From contig NC_135259.1 of assembly GCF_964204865.1 (NCBI RefSeq), forward strand, positions 10,178,974 through 10,242,973: a stretch of DNA of 64,000 bases, in the 5' to 3' direction. Below, in pieces: positions 23,454 through 34,541 of this stretch (positions are counted from its first letter, which is position 1; each line of letters begins with the position of its first letter). A model generated the notes under the pieces. That model ran no database searches. It was not told where the DNA came from and saw nothing but the letters and a program-made list of their open reading frames with translations. This DNA comes from Styela clava. Its lineage: Eukaryota; Chordata; Ascidiacea; Stolidobranchia; Styelidae. Made by a program: the position numbers and the translations under genes.

Positions 23454-24450
23454 TACTTCATAGTGACACCTTGTGTCCCATAACTCATTGGCTGAGTATT
23501 AGGAATTAGGATCTCTTCATTCGAGGGGTCGCTCTCAGAACCAATCATTGACTGGGATTCAGGGATTGGTTGGGTATCATGAGCAGGCATGTCTTTTACA
23601 GCGTCGTTTTGAGCCAACTCTGTCTCAAATCTTCCTCAGCGGACGTAAGGTCGATCGGCTCATTTTGGATAGATTTTTTAGGATTTTTTATCTCTATTGC
23701 ACAAGATTCTGTCTCATCCGACTCTGTTTCATCAAGAAGATTCCTTAGAGCAGATCCAGCCTGGTTCATGACAGAACTACGCCAAGTTTCAAGTGCAACC
23801 TCGGCTGCTTTTATTTTTGCCTCTTTCTTGGTTGACGCTTCAGTTCCAGAAATTTTTTTATTTTCAAGCTTGGCATCTATTCTAAACCTTGTTTTATGGT
23901 CTGGTCCACTCTTGAACTCAGTATAAACCAGAGGTTGAATATTTCTCTGGGCAATTTCATGTAACAAAGATACTGCGTTTTTTCCTCCTTCAACATTGGT
24001 ACAGGAGGAAACGACGGAACAAACACGGAGGACGAGGAAAATTGTGATATCCGGAATAAAGCCATAGGAAATAAATGATTTGATAATATTTCGAACATGT
24101 TCATCTCCGTATGCTAATTTTGGAACTTTTGCTTGTGGAAGTGAGATAGCTCCGTCTACTCTTTTAATTGCAGGATTCCTTAGAGTAGATCCACAAATTC
24201 GCAAATTTCCAAGTGCAACCTCGGCTGCTTTTAATTTTGCCTCTTTCTTGGATGACGCTTCAGGTCCAAAAAAATTCTGACTTCCAAGCTTGACATCCAT
24301 TCTAAACCTTCTTTTATGGACTGGTCCACTCATTGACTCGTTATAACTGATACGTTGACCGTTTCTTTGAGCAAATTCATGTAACAAACATATTGCATTT
24401 GTCCTTCTGGGATGTCCAACATCGGTACAGGAGAAACAAATATAATCCAC
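23454..24450 (-). CDS. Protein with two dsRNA-binding domains, with a probable frameshift
   Basis: The intact frame (24450-23596) encodes 284 residues with two double-stranded-RNA-binding motifs. The first is about residues 18-84 (ICLLHEFAQRNGQRISY...SSKKEAKLKAAEVALGNL). The second is about 158-226 (VSLLHEIAQRNIQPLVY...STKKEAKIKAAEVALETW). Both keep the family's SGPxHKxRF and KKEA..KAAEVAL signatures. No deaminase, helicase or RNase III domain is visible. The two motifs are also very similar at DNA level, indicating recent internal duplication. The frame ends after EEDLRQSWLKTTL, but the +1 frame continues from about 23630 to a TAA at 23454 as plausible low-complexity coding (ETELAQNDAVKDMPAHD). 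That implies a one-base indel around 23627-23634 or a sequencing error. ADAR-, ILF3- or TRBP-like proteins carry such domains; I cannot choose. The L1 fragment ends directly upstream, so 5' exons may be missing. Confidence 0.65.
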
Positions 24451-24479
24451 TCTAAATTTCTCAAAGCATTATTGATTTA

Positions 24480-26955
24480 TCAAGCAGATATTCTATCATT
24501 CCCCCACATAATATTTCATGTCTCAAGGGATTTTTTTATTACCCCTAAAACTCCAATTATCTTACATTTTATCATAGTTCTCAGTTCAAATTGCATGTCA
24601 AGTATTTTGTCATATTTCACAGAATTTCTAAATTGCCAAACTGCATGTTTACCACGTGCCATGATTATTGATATTGAAATACTGTCTAACTCCTGTGTGA
24701 AAAATTAATTTGATGATGACAAAATATTTACTGGTAATTCACACCAATGCCAAAATCTTTTGACATAGTCACAATCATAAAATAGATGATAGACTGTTTC
24801 TTGACTATTTGTATTACATAGCACACAATTTCCATTATCATCATCAAACCAATATTTTATTTTGCTACCCACTGGCAGCTCATTATGCAAGATCTTCCAA
24901 CACAATTCTTTAGTTTTATTAGATACTGGCACTTGCCATATACTTTTCCATTTGATATTACATGTTAAACCTAAGCATTGTTGTACATGCATACTTTTTG
25001 AAACCACAAATTTCCTAATTTTCTGTTGCAACAAAATGTTATATGCATATTTTGTTGATACATTTTCAGGAATGTCATATCTATCTATTTCAGACCTTTG
25101 ATACAAATCAAAGCCACAATTTTCAGAGGGATTTGAAAATTGGCGATTCCTGCTTAGAATCGTTTTCCAGTTAGTTGGAATATTAGCTCTCAAGTTTCTA
25201 ATCACATTTTCTTCTGTACACATTCTGGCCCTTTTTCTAGAATCAGTTATTCTTTCAAAACATTCCCTTCCATCTATTTTCCTAACCAAATCCAATATTG
25301 ATAAAGAATTAATCTGTGCCAGAGTATGTATTCCTGCCCTGATATATTTTTGTCTTATTACTGCATTACTTTCATTGGGATAATTCGGATTGAACCAAAT
25401 GTTTTCGCTAAGTACCACTTTCTTTGTTTCAGGTGCATTTCTTTGGATTCTCAATTAATTTTCGAACAATTTTTATACTATTTTGGTAAAATAATGGTGT
25501 TGAATCCATACCCCGTGTATTATGTGTTAAGTGAAGCATATCCAAATTGCTTGTACACATATTCGGATGATAATTATCAATATAACATTTTGCTCTCTTG
25601 GCCCATGGACCCTCATTCTGTTTCAACAACTGAAATATCCACTTCACTTGAAGAGCTTCAATTTGAGTTTGAAGATCAATCATTTTTAGGCCACCATCAT
25701 TTTGTTCTGCACAGCAGATATGTTGTCCTATCATTTGTGGCTTGTCATTCCAAAAAAAATTCCATATTATAGATTTCATTTTTTGCATAAATTCCTGCGG
25801 TATAATTTCACATGTTGCCAAATACCCAAATTTTTGACATTAGCATGGACTTAATTAATATGCTCTTTCAACAACAATAGTTAGTCTCCTACCCTTCCAC
25901 AGATTGACTATTTTTTGCATTTTTGTTACAACTGCTGTCCAGTTATCTGTGCATACCTGTTGATTCGATCCTATCCACATTCCTAATATTTTTATTTTAT
26001 CCCTAATAATTTTAATTCCTCTGAAATGCATCTCACTGGGCTAAAACCAATTTTTTGCTTTCCCCACCAGTAATATTTGGGATTTCTCTACTTTTAGTTT
26101 TATGCCTGTAGCTCTGGTATAATTTTCCAACAGTTTCAAAGAGGCATTTATCGATACCTTACTTCCCAACATCAAATTAGTATTAGCTGCATAGCCTTTG
26201 TATTTCTCGGTTCTACCTGTAACATTCTTAAAACCTATTATTGTTTCTTCTTTTCTAATATTACAAGCTAACAATTCTGCAATCAAAGTATATATTGCCG
26301 GTGAAAGAGGGCAACCCTGTCTCACTCCACGTTTTAATTCAAATTGTTGTGAAATATAACCATTTGTAATAATTCTTGCTTCCGTTTGTTTATAAATGTT
26401 ATATATCCAATTTATAAATTTCATTCCAAATCCAAATTTACCAATTACTTTAAGTAATACCTCTCTATCCCGTGTCATACGCCTTTTCCTGGTCCAACGC
26501 CATAAGAGCGAAACCAGTGTTATCGATTCCCGCCTGGAAGATATCATCTCTAATGCACATCACATTTCCATGAATACATCTTCCTTTAATAAAACCTGTT
26601 TGATCAGGATGTATGATTTCAGGTAAAATTTGTTTTAGTCTATTTGCCAAAATTTTTGTGAACAATTTATATTCAAAGTTCATCAAAGTGATCGGTCGCC
26701 AATTCTTTAAATTTTCTCTTTCATCACCTTTATATAACAACACATTCACTCCAGTATTAGCCCTCTTGTGCATCACCCCATTTGCATATGTTTCTATAGT
26801 ATAATACACAATGTGTTTAATGTCATTCCAGAAGGATAAATAGAAATCTTTCGTTAGACCATCTATACCTGAAGACTTGCCTAATTTCATTTCCTTATAT
26901 GTTCCTCAATTTCCGTAATCTGTATATCTTTCTCACTATCATATCTCTGTCGATG
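24480..26955 (-). mobile_element. L1/Tx1-type LINE fragment, ORF2 reverse transcriptase, broken
   Basis: Minus-strand coding pieces give the central and C-terminal parts of a non-LTR retrotransposon ORF2. In order: GKSSGIDGLTKDFY (RT block 0/1); NWRPITLMNFEYKLFTKILANRL; HPDQTGFIKGRCI (26890-26465); RGVRQGCPLSPAIYTLIAELLA and a C-terminal RT/thumb segment (26547-26041); then IIPQEFMQKMKSIIWNFFW, WKILHNELP and CVLCNTNSQETVYHLFYDC (25821-24705). A final piece, HAVWQFRNSVKYDK, lies near 24640. The catalytic YADD is replaced by YAAN (KYKGYAANTNLML), so it is catalytically dead. Frameshifts break it near 26888, 26500, 25850 and 25440. The endonuclease domain and ORF1 are missing (5' truncation), and no clear poly-A tail is seen. 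Confidence 0.9.
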
Positions 26956-27180
26956 CTGCCACAGCCAAACTAAAACCAAATTTTGATGTTTTAGCTGGAG
27001 GGAGATTAGCGCAAGGAATTTGTCGAGATTGCGATTAAATTTAGTTTTTTGCACGACGCTTATTATTTTCCACTTTTGCTTTTGTAACACTGTAAACATT
27101 GTTCATAAAATGTAACTTTCTACGTCACACTTACATGGCCCGCCAGACTACGTGGGGAAAATTTTTGGCTTCTGATTTAG
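26956..27180. repeat. Fragment of the same hAT-derived repeat as 40.2 kb
   Basis: About 200 bases align well with 40282-40480, sharing CAAACTAAAACCAAATTTTG, GAGATTGCGATTAAATTTAG, CTTTTGTAAC and ACATGGCCCG. It directly adjoins the truncated 5' end of the LINE. The open frame across it (26887-27099) is a fusion of this repeat with LINE sequence. Confidence 0.65.
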
Positions 27181-27531
27181 ACCATCAACGGTGATTCCAA
27201 ATGAATCTGTAATAAACTGTCTTACCACACGTGTGTTAGTTAGACCGTGGCAAAATGCTCGATTGTGCATAACCATAAAAAACACCAATAAAAGAGATAA
27301 ATCGTGATAAATAATGTGTGAACGTTAAAATGCTAAAATAAAAAAGCTATTATCGGCTAGGGCCCAGTATGTATTAAAGCGAACATTTTTTTCTGAGAAC
27401 TTTGTGATAGCACTAATATTATGTGAAATTTAATTAGTCATTTTTTAAAATTCTATTTCCAAGCAAAATTATTCGTCTATTCTTTTTTTTTGCTGTAGGG
27501 CTGTGGTGGGCTTTTTACATGGAGCTGGATG

Positions 27532-27690
27532 CTATTAAAACTCTTTGAACCCTGAAAGCCGCTATGGCGGCTTTCCCGAGAAAGTCTTCCGACGCTGAAA
27601 GCCGCTTTAGCGGCTTTCGCATCCCGTATGAGCTCTGCAACTTTGAAACCCTCATATCTCGCGAACCATATATTATATTTAGACAAGTTT
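27532..27690. repeat. Twin-hairpin repeat, copy 1 (stem GAAAGCCGC)
   Basis: Two near-identical palindromes, GAAAGCCGCTATGGCGGCTTTC-like (27554-27575, 27597-27618), are separated by 21 bases. Flanks are shared with the copy at 33.7 kb in inverse orientation: the sequence next to the hairpins reads GGGTTCAAAGAG on one side and TGGTTCGCGAGATATGAG...CAAAGTTG on the other (minus strand). Confidence 0.6.
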
Positions 27691-27979
27691 TACATCGTGT
27701 GAAAGATAATCTACAAGACTAATTATTATTTTAAAATTGAGATAAAATATTGTGATCATCTTATAAAAATTGGCAAAATTGAAGAAAAGCATGAAAATTT
27801 TCTGAAAAACTTCTAAATCTAATTGAAAAAACTTCAATTTGTTTTCGATTTAACCTAGTAGATTATCAAACACATTTGTAGAAGTTGGAGATAGCTTTCC
27901 AGTGATACCATTAGATTGAAATTATGTTGTACCATTCAAATTTTAGAAGCATTTTTATTCGTGATTATTTTTGTTGCAG

Positions 27980-28980
27980 GATCGATGCTACGTCAAGGTG
28001 ACGTAAATAACGTCCTAACACATTTACGCCGTTACGCTACGCCGTTACGCAGCGACGTTACGCAATCACGTCGGCACGTAACACGTTCCAAACGGAAAAC
28101 ACTTTTCCCCGCAAGCTCGCAAAGTCATTTACTTCGTACTCGTGAAGCGACTAACGACTTGTAAACGATACACGCGGGGAATTTACGCATTACATCCAGC
28201 CTCAAAATCTGTTCGACTAAAACACACAATATGCAGTGTTATTGCCGTTTTAATTGCATTCAGATATGAAAAATAGGAATAGCAAATATACGGATTTCTA
28301 AAAACGGAATGATGGAACATGTCGCAGGATGCATTGTTTGAGTCAACGCTGGACTTTATTGTGCCATATTTTCTTCTTCTGATAGATGGATACAATCCAA
28401 CATTTTATCTATACCTAGCGTTCGTTTAAAATCCATTGTAAATATAGCGATATCAAGAATGTAGCGTATAAGCAGTAATTTCAAAAATCGAATGAGGCCG
28501 CAAAATGTAAAACACTGGCCAGGTGAGCTACTGGTGCCACCATGTCTTCCGCGTTCCCGTTATCATTTTCTTTTATTCAATTTTCATGATATCCAACGGT
28601 GAAGAATTAGCCTTGATGTTTCCGGTGGAACCTCATAAATGCATGAGGATCAAATATTTCACTTTGGCCATACATTTTTGTCCAATATTTAAATAATAAA
28701 CGTATATTAAATGACCTTTATATTCTAGCAATTTTACTATGTTCGATCGAGATTCGTCTGAATATATGGGGTTTTATCTGCGGCCGAGGATATGATACTG
28801 ATTCAATGATGGCACAATCTAGCTCAAGCTGTGAACGACCAGATGCGCAATTGCGCAATCTACCTTACGCAATGCATTACGCTCGAAGCGTCGCATGAAC
28901 GTTATCATTACAATGTCGTCGTCGCCCTTTGCGACGTTACGCAAACTTGGCGTCAAAACACTTGATCAATTTTGTTCACA
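27980..28980. other. Region with TTACGCA/ACGTCA-dense, CpG-rich blocks
   Basis: Two blocks (about 27985-28105 and 28840-28960) are packed with CG dinucleotides and the words TTACGC, ACGTAA, GACGT and ACGTTACG, in sharp contrast to their AT-rich surroundings. No coding frame fits. Similar blocks recur at 32.3-32.5 and 33.2-33.4 kb. Confidence 0.35.
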
Positions 28981-31461
28981 AACCATTGGAATCGATAGTA
29001 CAAATTCTGCAATAAAATGAGTTATGCGTATGTTAAGAAAATCATTCGTATATCCCCCGAAAGGTAATTTTGTATACTTTTCAAAATTTTACATATATCG
29101 ATGATACATTTCTAAAAAAGGTGTCAAATATTACTAAAATACAAAAAAATAGTAGATGGGACTAAAAATAGGCTTACACATCTCGTCAAATATCTCGTAA
29201 AAAATGATGCCAGTTTTAAATAAAAGACTAGATAAGCTTTTATATGACATATTACAGACCATCTGATATCTGATGGTTTAGAAGTTATGTTGATTTAAAA
29301 TTAGGGATATTACAAATTTTTAACGCATCGAATCAATGCGACGCCGTGGGAGGTCAGGGTGAGTCTTGGAATAATGAATTTGACAACAATCATCGCATTG
29401 ACACTATAAGTCCCTCTTCGTAGACCATTGAACCAACAATTCTAGGCCTAAACCTAGGCTTAACTGCATTAGTAAAGATGTAAAAGACTTAGGAAAGGCA
29501 GTGTAAAAACGAAAACGCCACAATATAGACTACTTGATGATGGACCATATTTAAGAAAAAGAAACAAATTAATAAATAAAAACTACTCTATTGAAGTCGT
29601 TTAACCGACTACTTGTGCCCACGTCATTTTTGACGTGAATATAATAATGAGACAAAATGACACGATCCACCTAAAGAAGTGACCGTTGGAATGACAAAAT
29701 ATTCCAGCAAATAATATCACCTGTACTCTATTCGGAAGATATCTCTGCACATCCGCATACTAACAGACTTTTTAATTCAGCAACGATGTTGATCTTACAT
29801 AGAAAACGGTCCAAACATCTCTGCAAAGCCGCATCTATCCCAGAGTCGTTGATTCACATAAATACACTTCTAAGTACCAATCTAGTTCTATATCATGGCC
29901 TAACTGGAAACCCTTTTATATTCCATATAAAAATATATACCATATTGGGTCATGGGCCAAAAAGTACCTTAATAACGCATCTCTGGGCTTCTAGTTCTAA
30001 GCACTTAATGGATCAAACCCTGTCGAATTGTGCCCAGTGGAACATATCTCAGGGAATCCCGGTCCCTTGTTCCCCATAGGAAACAAATATTTTCAGACTG
30101 CCCCACGTCGAGATTGGGAAGGCACACCCACTCGCCAACGTTATGAATATTTTACAGTGGACTAAAGTTGAAAATATCAGACGGTGGTTTGTCATGTTGG
30201 AAAGGCTAATGTAGAAAAACCTAAATGGTAAAATATTAGTTTCAACCCCCCAAAACCAATTTCCTCCCATAACTTGCGTCGCTCTACACGGCCGTTGTCC
30301 GTTTGCGGGGACGTTGTAACTCACCGAAAGGCGGATTCAAACATCGAACCGCAGACCTGATTCCAGATATAGTATGAGTGTGAGAGCTGATTTACCACTG
30401 TGTCCCACCTTCCCCTACTAACTTTCGCGTTTGTCTGACTGAATGCATAATTATGCAGTTTTTATGCAACTTTACCAACGTTATGTTGTCGAGAGATGAA
30501 ATAATCACACAGATCTCAACTCATCGTAGATTAGAACTATTCCGTATTCTTCACAAATATTTGATTAAAACATATAATTTTGCCCACCCCTATCTAGTTG
30601 GTTTGTATGTTGAAGTATAATTAGGACGATATGTCGAGTTACGACAAAGGGATTCTGAGAGAAAGAAAAATTTTGTTTGCTAGATTAGACTTTTGTCAAC
30701 GACTAGATATAGGTTGCCACCCCATGGTTTTCACAAACTGAAAAGCTCTGAATAAGAGGTTCTCAAAAATATCGTTATCCCTAAATTGAAATACCATAAG
30801 CTCAATTTCCCCTTACATTAAAAATAAAATTCCAAGCGTGCATTTTATCAAATTTGATTACAGCAATGACATAAGAATCCATAAATACAAAAACAACATA
30901 TTGACTTAATCTCAGTGAGAAGGATGTCACTGTTTCTGCGATATCAAACCTAGGAATTCCATATCATCGTCAATTATAAGCTTGACTCAATATTTTGTTT
31001 TAATGAATGCCATTGCAAAGAATAAGTTGAATGACTTTAAATCAAAAATGGTAATGACGCCGTGAAATGGGTGGCATATTGCTGTTGGAGACGAACACAA
31101 AAACATCTGTAGTCGATTTTGAGTCTTGGATTTCACGAAACCGAATTATAAAACCAACTTTCCATAGCTTTTCTTTGGCGCCATCAGTTTTCATTTCACA
31201 GAAGATTAAGCTTCATTGCAGCTATAATAATGAAGACTACATGTCTCTACTACCTGCGAGACCTACTAAATTATGATGTAACAATGTTTGCTAACTAGAT
31301 TCGAACAAGCGCGCCCAGTTTTTCTGCAAAGTGGCGGAAATATGGCGATTACAAAATAAATTGTTACGTCAATGAAAACCCCCCTAAAATTGTCTAGGTA
31401 TCCTCTTTTGGGTTAAGTACCCCCAGTTTGTGTGCCACTGGCCTAGCAAATACCATACGGA
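28981..31461. other. Intergenic, no gene seen
   Basis: Short frames at 29786-30079 and 30049-30324 have no recognisable domain. Two adjacent small hairpins, AGTCGTTTAACCGACT and CACGTCATTTTTGACGTG (about 29606-29638), are the only notable structure. Confidence 0.45.
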
Positions 31462-31929
31462 TTATATGCCAGCAGAACCAGAATACGTATTATTCTCAAG
31501 AATAACATATGCAAAACTAAATTTGAAGAAGACTTTTAAACACCGAGCAATAATTTCAAAGAATAAATATTGCACGCTATATTTTAGATTTTTCATTTTG
31601 ACTTTATTCAAAGCCTTTTTGTTCGCAGTTCTTCCCCACACACTACTTAAGAAATCCTTTTCCCTCCTGAGTTTAAAAAATAAAGGTAAAGTCCGGTTGT
31701 TTTCCACAGTTGAATCATAAACGGCTGCTTTTATGGCTCGAAAAATACCGGAATCTGTCTCACTGAGTTTGAAAGTTTGTTCCAACCATTTTTCAGCTAA
31801 ATCAGGCGTAGAAAGTTTCTTATCAGTTTCTAAATAAATGAAAATGATATTAACTCTTTGAACTCTGACAGCTCTGAGCGAAGTTACTCGCTCACCCTGA
31901 AGGTTCGCGGCGCCGTATTGGTAGAACAA
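31462..31929 (-). CDS. Unrecognised open frame, 155 codons
   Basis: The minus-strand frame has a plausible globular middle (TPDLAEKWLEQTFKLSETD, then GIFRAIKAAVYDSTVENN) and a hydrophobic C-terminal third. Its first ~25 codons run through a hairpin-bearing repeat, so the annotated start is doubtful and a later start or an upstream exon is likelier. It may be a transposon-encoded fragment or chance; no family is recognised and no splice sites are obvious. Confidence 0.2.
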   Translation of the reverse strand: MFYQYGAANLQGERVTSLRAVRVQRVNIIFIYLETDKKLSTPDLAEKWLEQTFKLSETDSGIFRAIKAAVYDSTVENNRTLPLFFKLRREKDFLSSVWGRTANKKALNKVKMKNLKYSVQYLFFEIIARCLKVFFKFSFAYVILENNTYSGSAGI

Positions 31930-31975
31930 TAAAATAAGTCTAAATACGGGCTATTTGGCACGCTTGTAACTTTTT
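31845..31975. repeat. Hairpin repeat, copy 3 (stem TGAGCGA), diverged
   Basis: The palindrome TGAGCGAAGTTACTCGCTCA (31875-31894) is followed on the minus strand by TCAGAGTTCAAAGAGTTAAT, nearly identical to the TCAGGGTTCAAAGAGTT next to the hairpin at 27.5 kb. The second hairpin is not clear here. Confidence 0.4.
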
Positions 31976-32299
31976 ACCAATTATAGGTAGCACGTTGTGA
32001 GACATTTCAATCGAAAGGAAATTTTATCGTGCATTCAGAATGTATTTTCCATTTTGAAATACATTTTGTCAAAATTAATAAAATTGACCCTAATCTAACA
32101 GTCATTTTTCTGCATGTATGTGAGTTTTGGCTTGAAATTTTGTTAGTTTGGTACAAAATATACTGCCAATATTTGATGTTCATAAAGAGTTTTTTATAAG
32201 CTTTTTGTTGATATTCGAATTACTATTGTGGCTGCCATATAACCAACTTTATATTTAAATATTTAATTGTGTATCATTGTGTCGGGTGAACAACATCGA

Positions 32300-33400
32300 T
32301 AAGCGGCCATGACTCACTGATTACGCAGCTACGCAAAAGCCGATCACGTGACTACCGTCATGAAGATGTTGATAAGTACGCTCGAAACGTATTGCGTGGC
32401 AAAATGCGCAAGATAACTTTCACGACGACGTTCTCAGCGGAACATCGGTCGCCGAGTTTCGATATGATATTAACCCTGTATGGATTGAAGTACCGACGTC
32501 GAGTAATGCGTGCAGTAATAGCGAAGTGAAGTTAATATCGTCATATAAAATTTCACGTGGAAAATGTTTTATTCGCCCATGAGTATTTGTTCAAATATTA
32601 ACCAAAATAAGTACTTGCCTGCTCTGCAGATCAAAATATCTGATTTTACGAATGTTAGGCGAAGCAAGTGGATGGAATAATATCTGAGAGCACTAATAAT
32701 GCAGAAAGAGCAACTCTTATTCCAACAAGATCATATGCGTCGCCAGAACTAGATACCCCACCGCAAAACGTCAGTTCTAATAATAGATGCGTCGTATGCA
32801 GCAAAATTTACATTATTGCCAAAAAACCAATCCAGCTGCTAAAGACAAAGCGTTGCTGAAACGATGCGAGACAGTATATAAGTACAAATACTGTAATGAG
32901 TACCTATGTATAGGTAACGAAACCAACAACCATTGGTATAACTGGCACAACAAAGTGCAATATTGGATTTAGTCTGCCTAATATTTTCATGTTCTTCATT
33001 GTTCCGGGCATAACGAAGTGCAATATTCAATTTAAAATTTTTAGCAAGCAGTCTTTTATGTACATACATTTTTCATGGTCTTTATTGTTCCGTTATCCGC
33101 TAATAAAATCACAATCTTGTTCATATTGCGTATATGTAACCACAACTTAATGGGGCTTGAGCGGGCAGTCAAAGTCAAATCGTAGTGCGAATTTTGAATG
33201 CGTAGCATCGGGTTAATTAATTACTTCCTGCGGACATTTAAATAATAACATCTCGACGTAACGTTATAGCGGATATCGTCACGTTTAGTTGCTTTTGCGT
33301 AATATGCGTAAAGTTGTGCGTGACGAGACGTTGCCTCTCTTCAATGAGAACATCAATTTGACGCAGCGTCGCTGTTGAATCTACAGATAATCTAATATAT
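32300..33400. other. Second region with ACGT/TTACGC-dense blocks, no gene
   Basis: Blocks at about 32320-32510 and 33190-33380 repeat words such as TTACGC, ACGCA, GCGTAA and CGACG in AT-rich surroundings, resembling the 27.98-28.98-kb region. The pieces between (32668-33069) give only weak open frames. Confidence 0.35.
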
Positions 33401-33669
33401 TTGGTCATAAAATTTGAATGGCTCATCGTAAAATCGTTTTGGATACGTATATGAAAAGCTATTCAAATTCTCTACATATATTGCCGATTGAATATGTGGC
33501 TATTTAGGCAAGAAGTCGAAATTCTTTATATTAAATATTTGTTATCATACAATAATTTCATACGCACTTTCAAATTGCCAATTTTACTGAAACATCGTAT
33601 ATTAGAGCACCGATCATCACAATATAATTAGTCCCAATAACAAGCTTTCATGCAATATAAAATTTATTT

Positions 33670-33815
33670 AAATACTCATTGTGGTTCTTGAGATACGAGA
33701 TCATAAAGTTGATTCCCTCCGACACGAAAAACAAGCCGGTAAACCGGCTTGCCGGGGCACAGAGCGTACTCAAACAAGCCGGTAAACCGGCTTGCCGGGT
33801 TCAAGCGGTTAAAGA
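33670..33815. repeat. Twin-hairpin repeat, copy 2 (stem CAAGCCGGT)
   Basis: Two identical 20-base palindromes, CAAGCCGGTAAACCGGCTTG (33732-33751 and 33775-33794), are 23 bases apart. The left flank TGGTTCTTGAGATACGAG...AAAGTTG and the right flank CGGGTTCAAGCGGTTAA match the inverted 27.5-kb copy, although the stem sequence is different. Confidence 0.65.
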
Positions 33816-34378
33816 CGAATTTTACATTTGTCACTGAGCATATATGGCTTGGAATTTTCTTAAAAGCACTCAAAGAGCAGTGGTTTTCAACCCTCGTTGC
33901 GCGCAAGCTCACAATTTATGGACAGAGCTATATTTATACCTCATAGTGTTACATAAGCAAAAGTGGAAAACAATGAGCCTAGTGCCCAAACTAAATTAAA
34001 CCAAATTGAATTACCCAACATGCCGGATTTGGCCGGCGGTTTAGAGGTCGGAGTAAAAGAGTTTTATAAAATAAATGCTATGCTTAACTAATCACCTGAA
34101 ACCAATGCGTCAGCCAGTCCAATGAACGAGGAAGATTTGTTGTCTATCTGCATTGAAGATGCGAGCAAACGCATAGTTTTTCTGAAACCAATATTGAACG
34201 AAATGAAAAGATTATTTTCATTAAATACAGACAGAAAGCTTAATACAGGGATGGCCAAATCCAAATATTTCTCTATTCCGAATTGATTCTGAGAAAATAT
34301 TCCTAAATTTTGAATACATTTTGACGTGACGTGGGGGCATGTTCATGCGGAAAACTACATGAATCACTATTTCTTCGT
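33816..34378. other. Intergenic, no gene seen
   Basis: Nothing recognisable apart from short random frames. Confidence 0.5.
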
Positions 34379-34541
34379 AATTTTATTCCGATTTTTCTTA
34401 TTTTAGTTCTATTACGAGTTCAGGGACTGTCTCTGTTAGCCAAGAGAATATACTGCCCACAGGTTTCAGTCCCTCTACAAAACTTGATGTAAAGTAGGCG
34501 AACAAAATTAGTTACCTCCATACACATACTTCCGGAGCGCC
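34379..34541 (-). repeat. Dispersed repeat with GGCGCTCC terminus, copy 2
   Basis: Inverted match to 8968-9146 over its length: ATTCCGATTTTTCTTATTTT, CAGGGACTGTCTCTGTTAGCC, ACTTGATGTAAAGTAGGCG and the terminus CATACTTCCGGAGCGCC. No coding frame is present. Confidence 0.6.

Noticed and set aside
25326-25772. 148-codon plus-strand frame
   Set aside because: Antisense shadow of the LINE ORF2, whose minus-strand frames carry clear reverse-transcriptase and C-terminal motifs.
33732-33794. CRISPR-like array (two identical 20-base repeats with a spacer)
   Set aside because: Only two repeats, each fully palindromic, in an animal genome; flanks belong to a dispersed repeat family.
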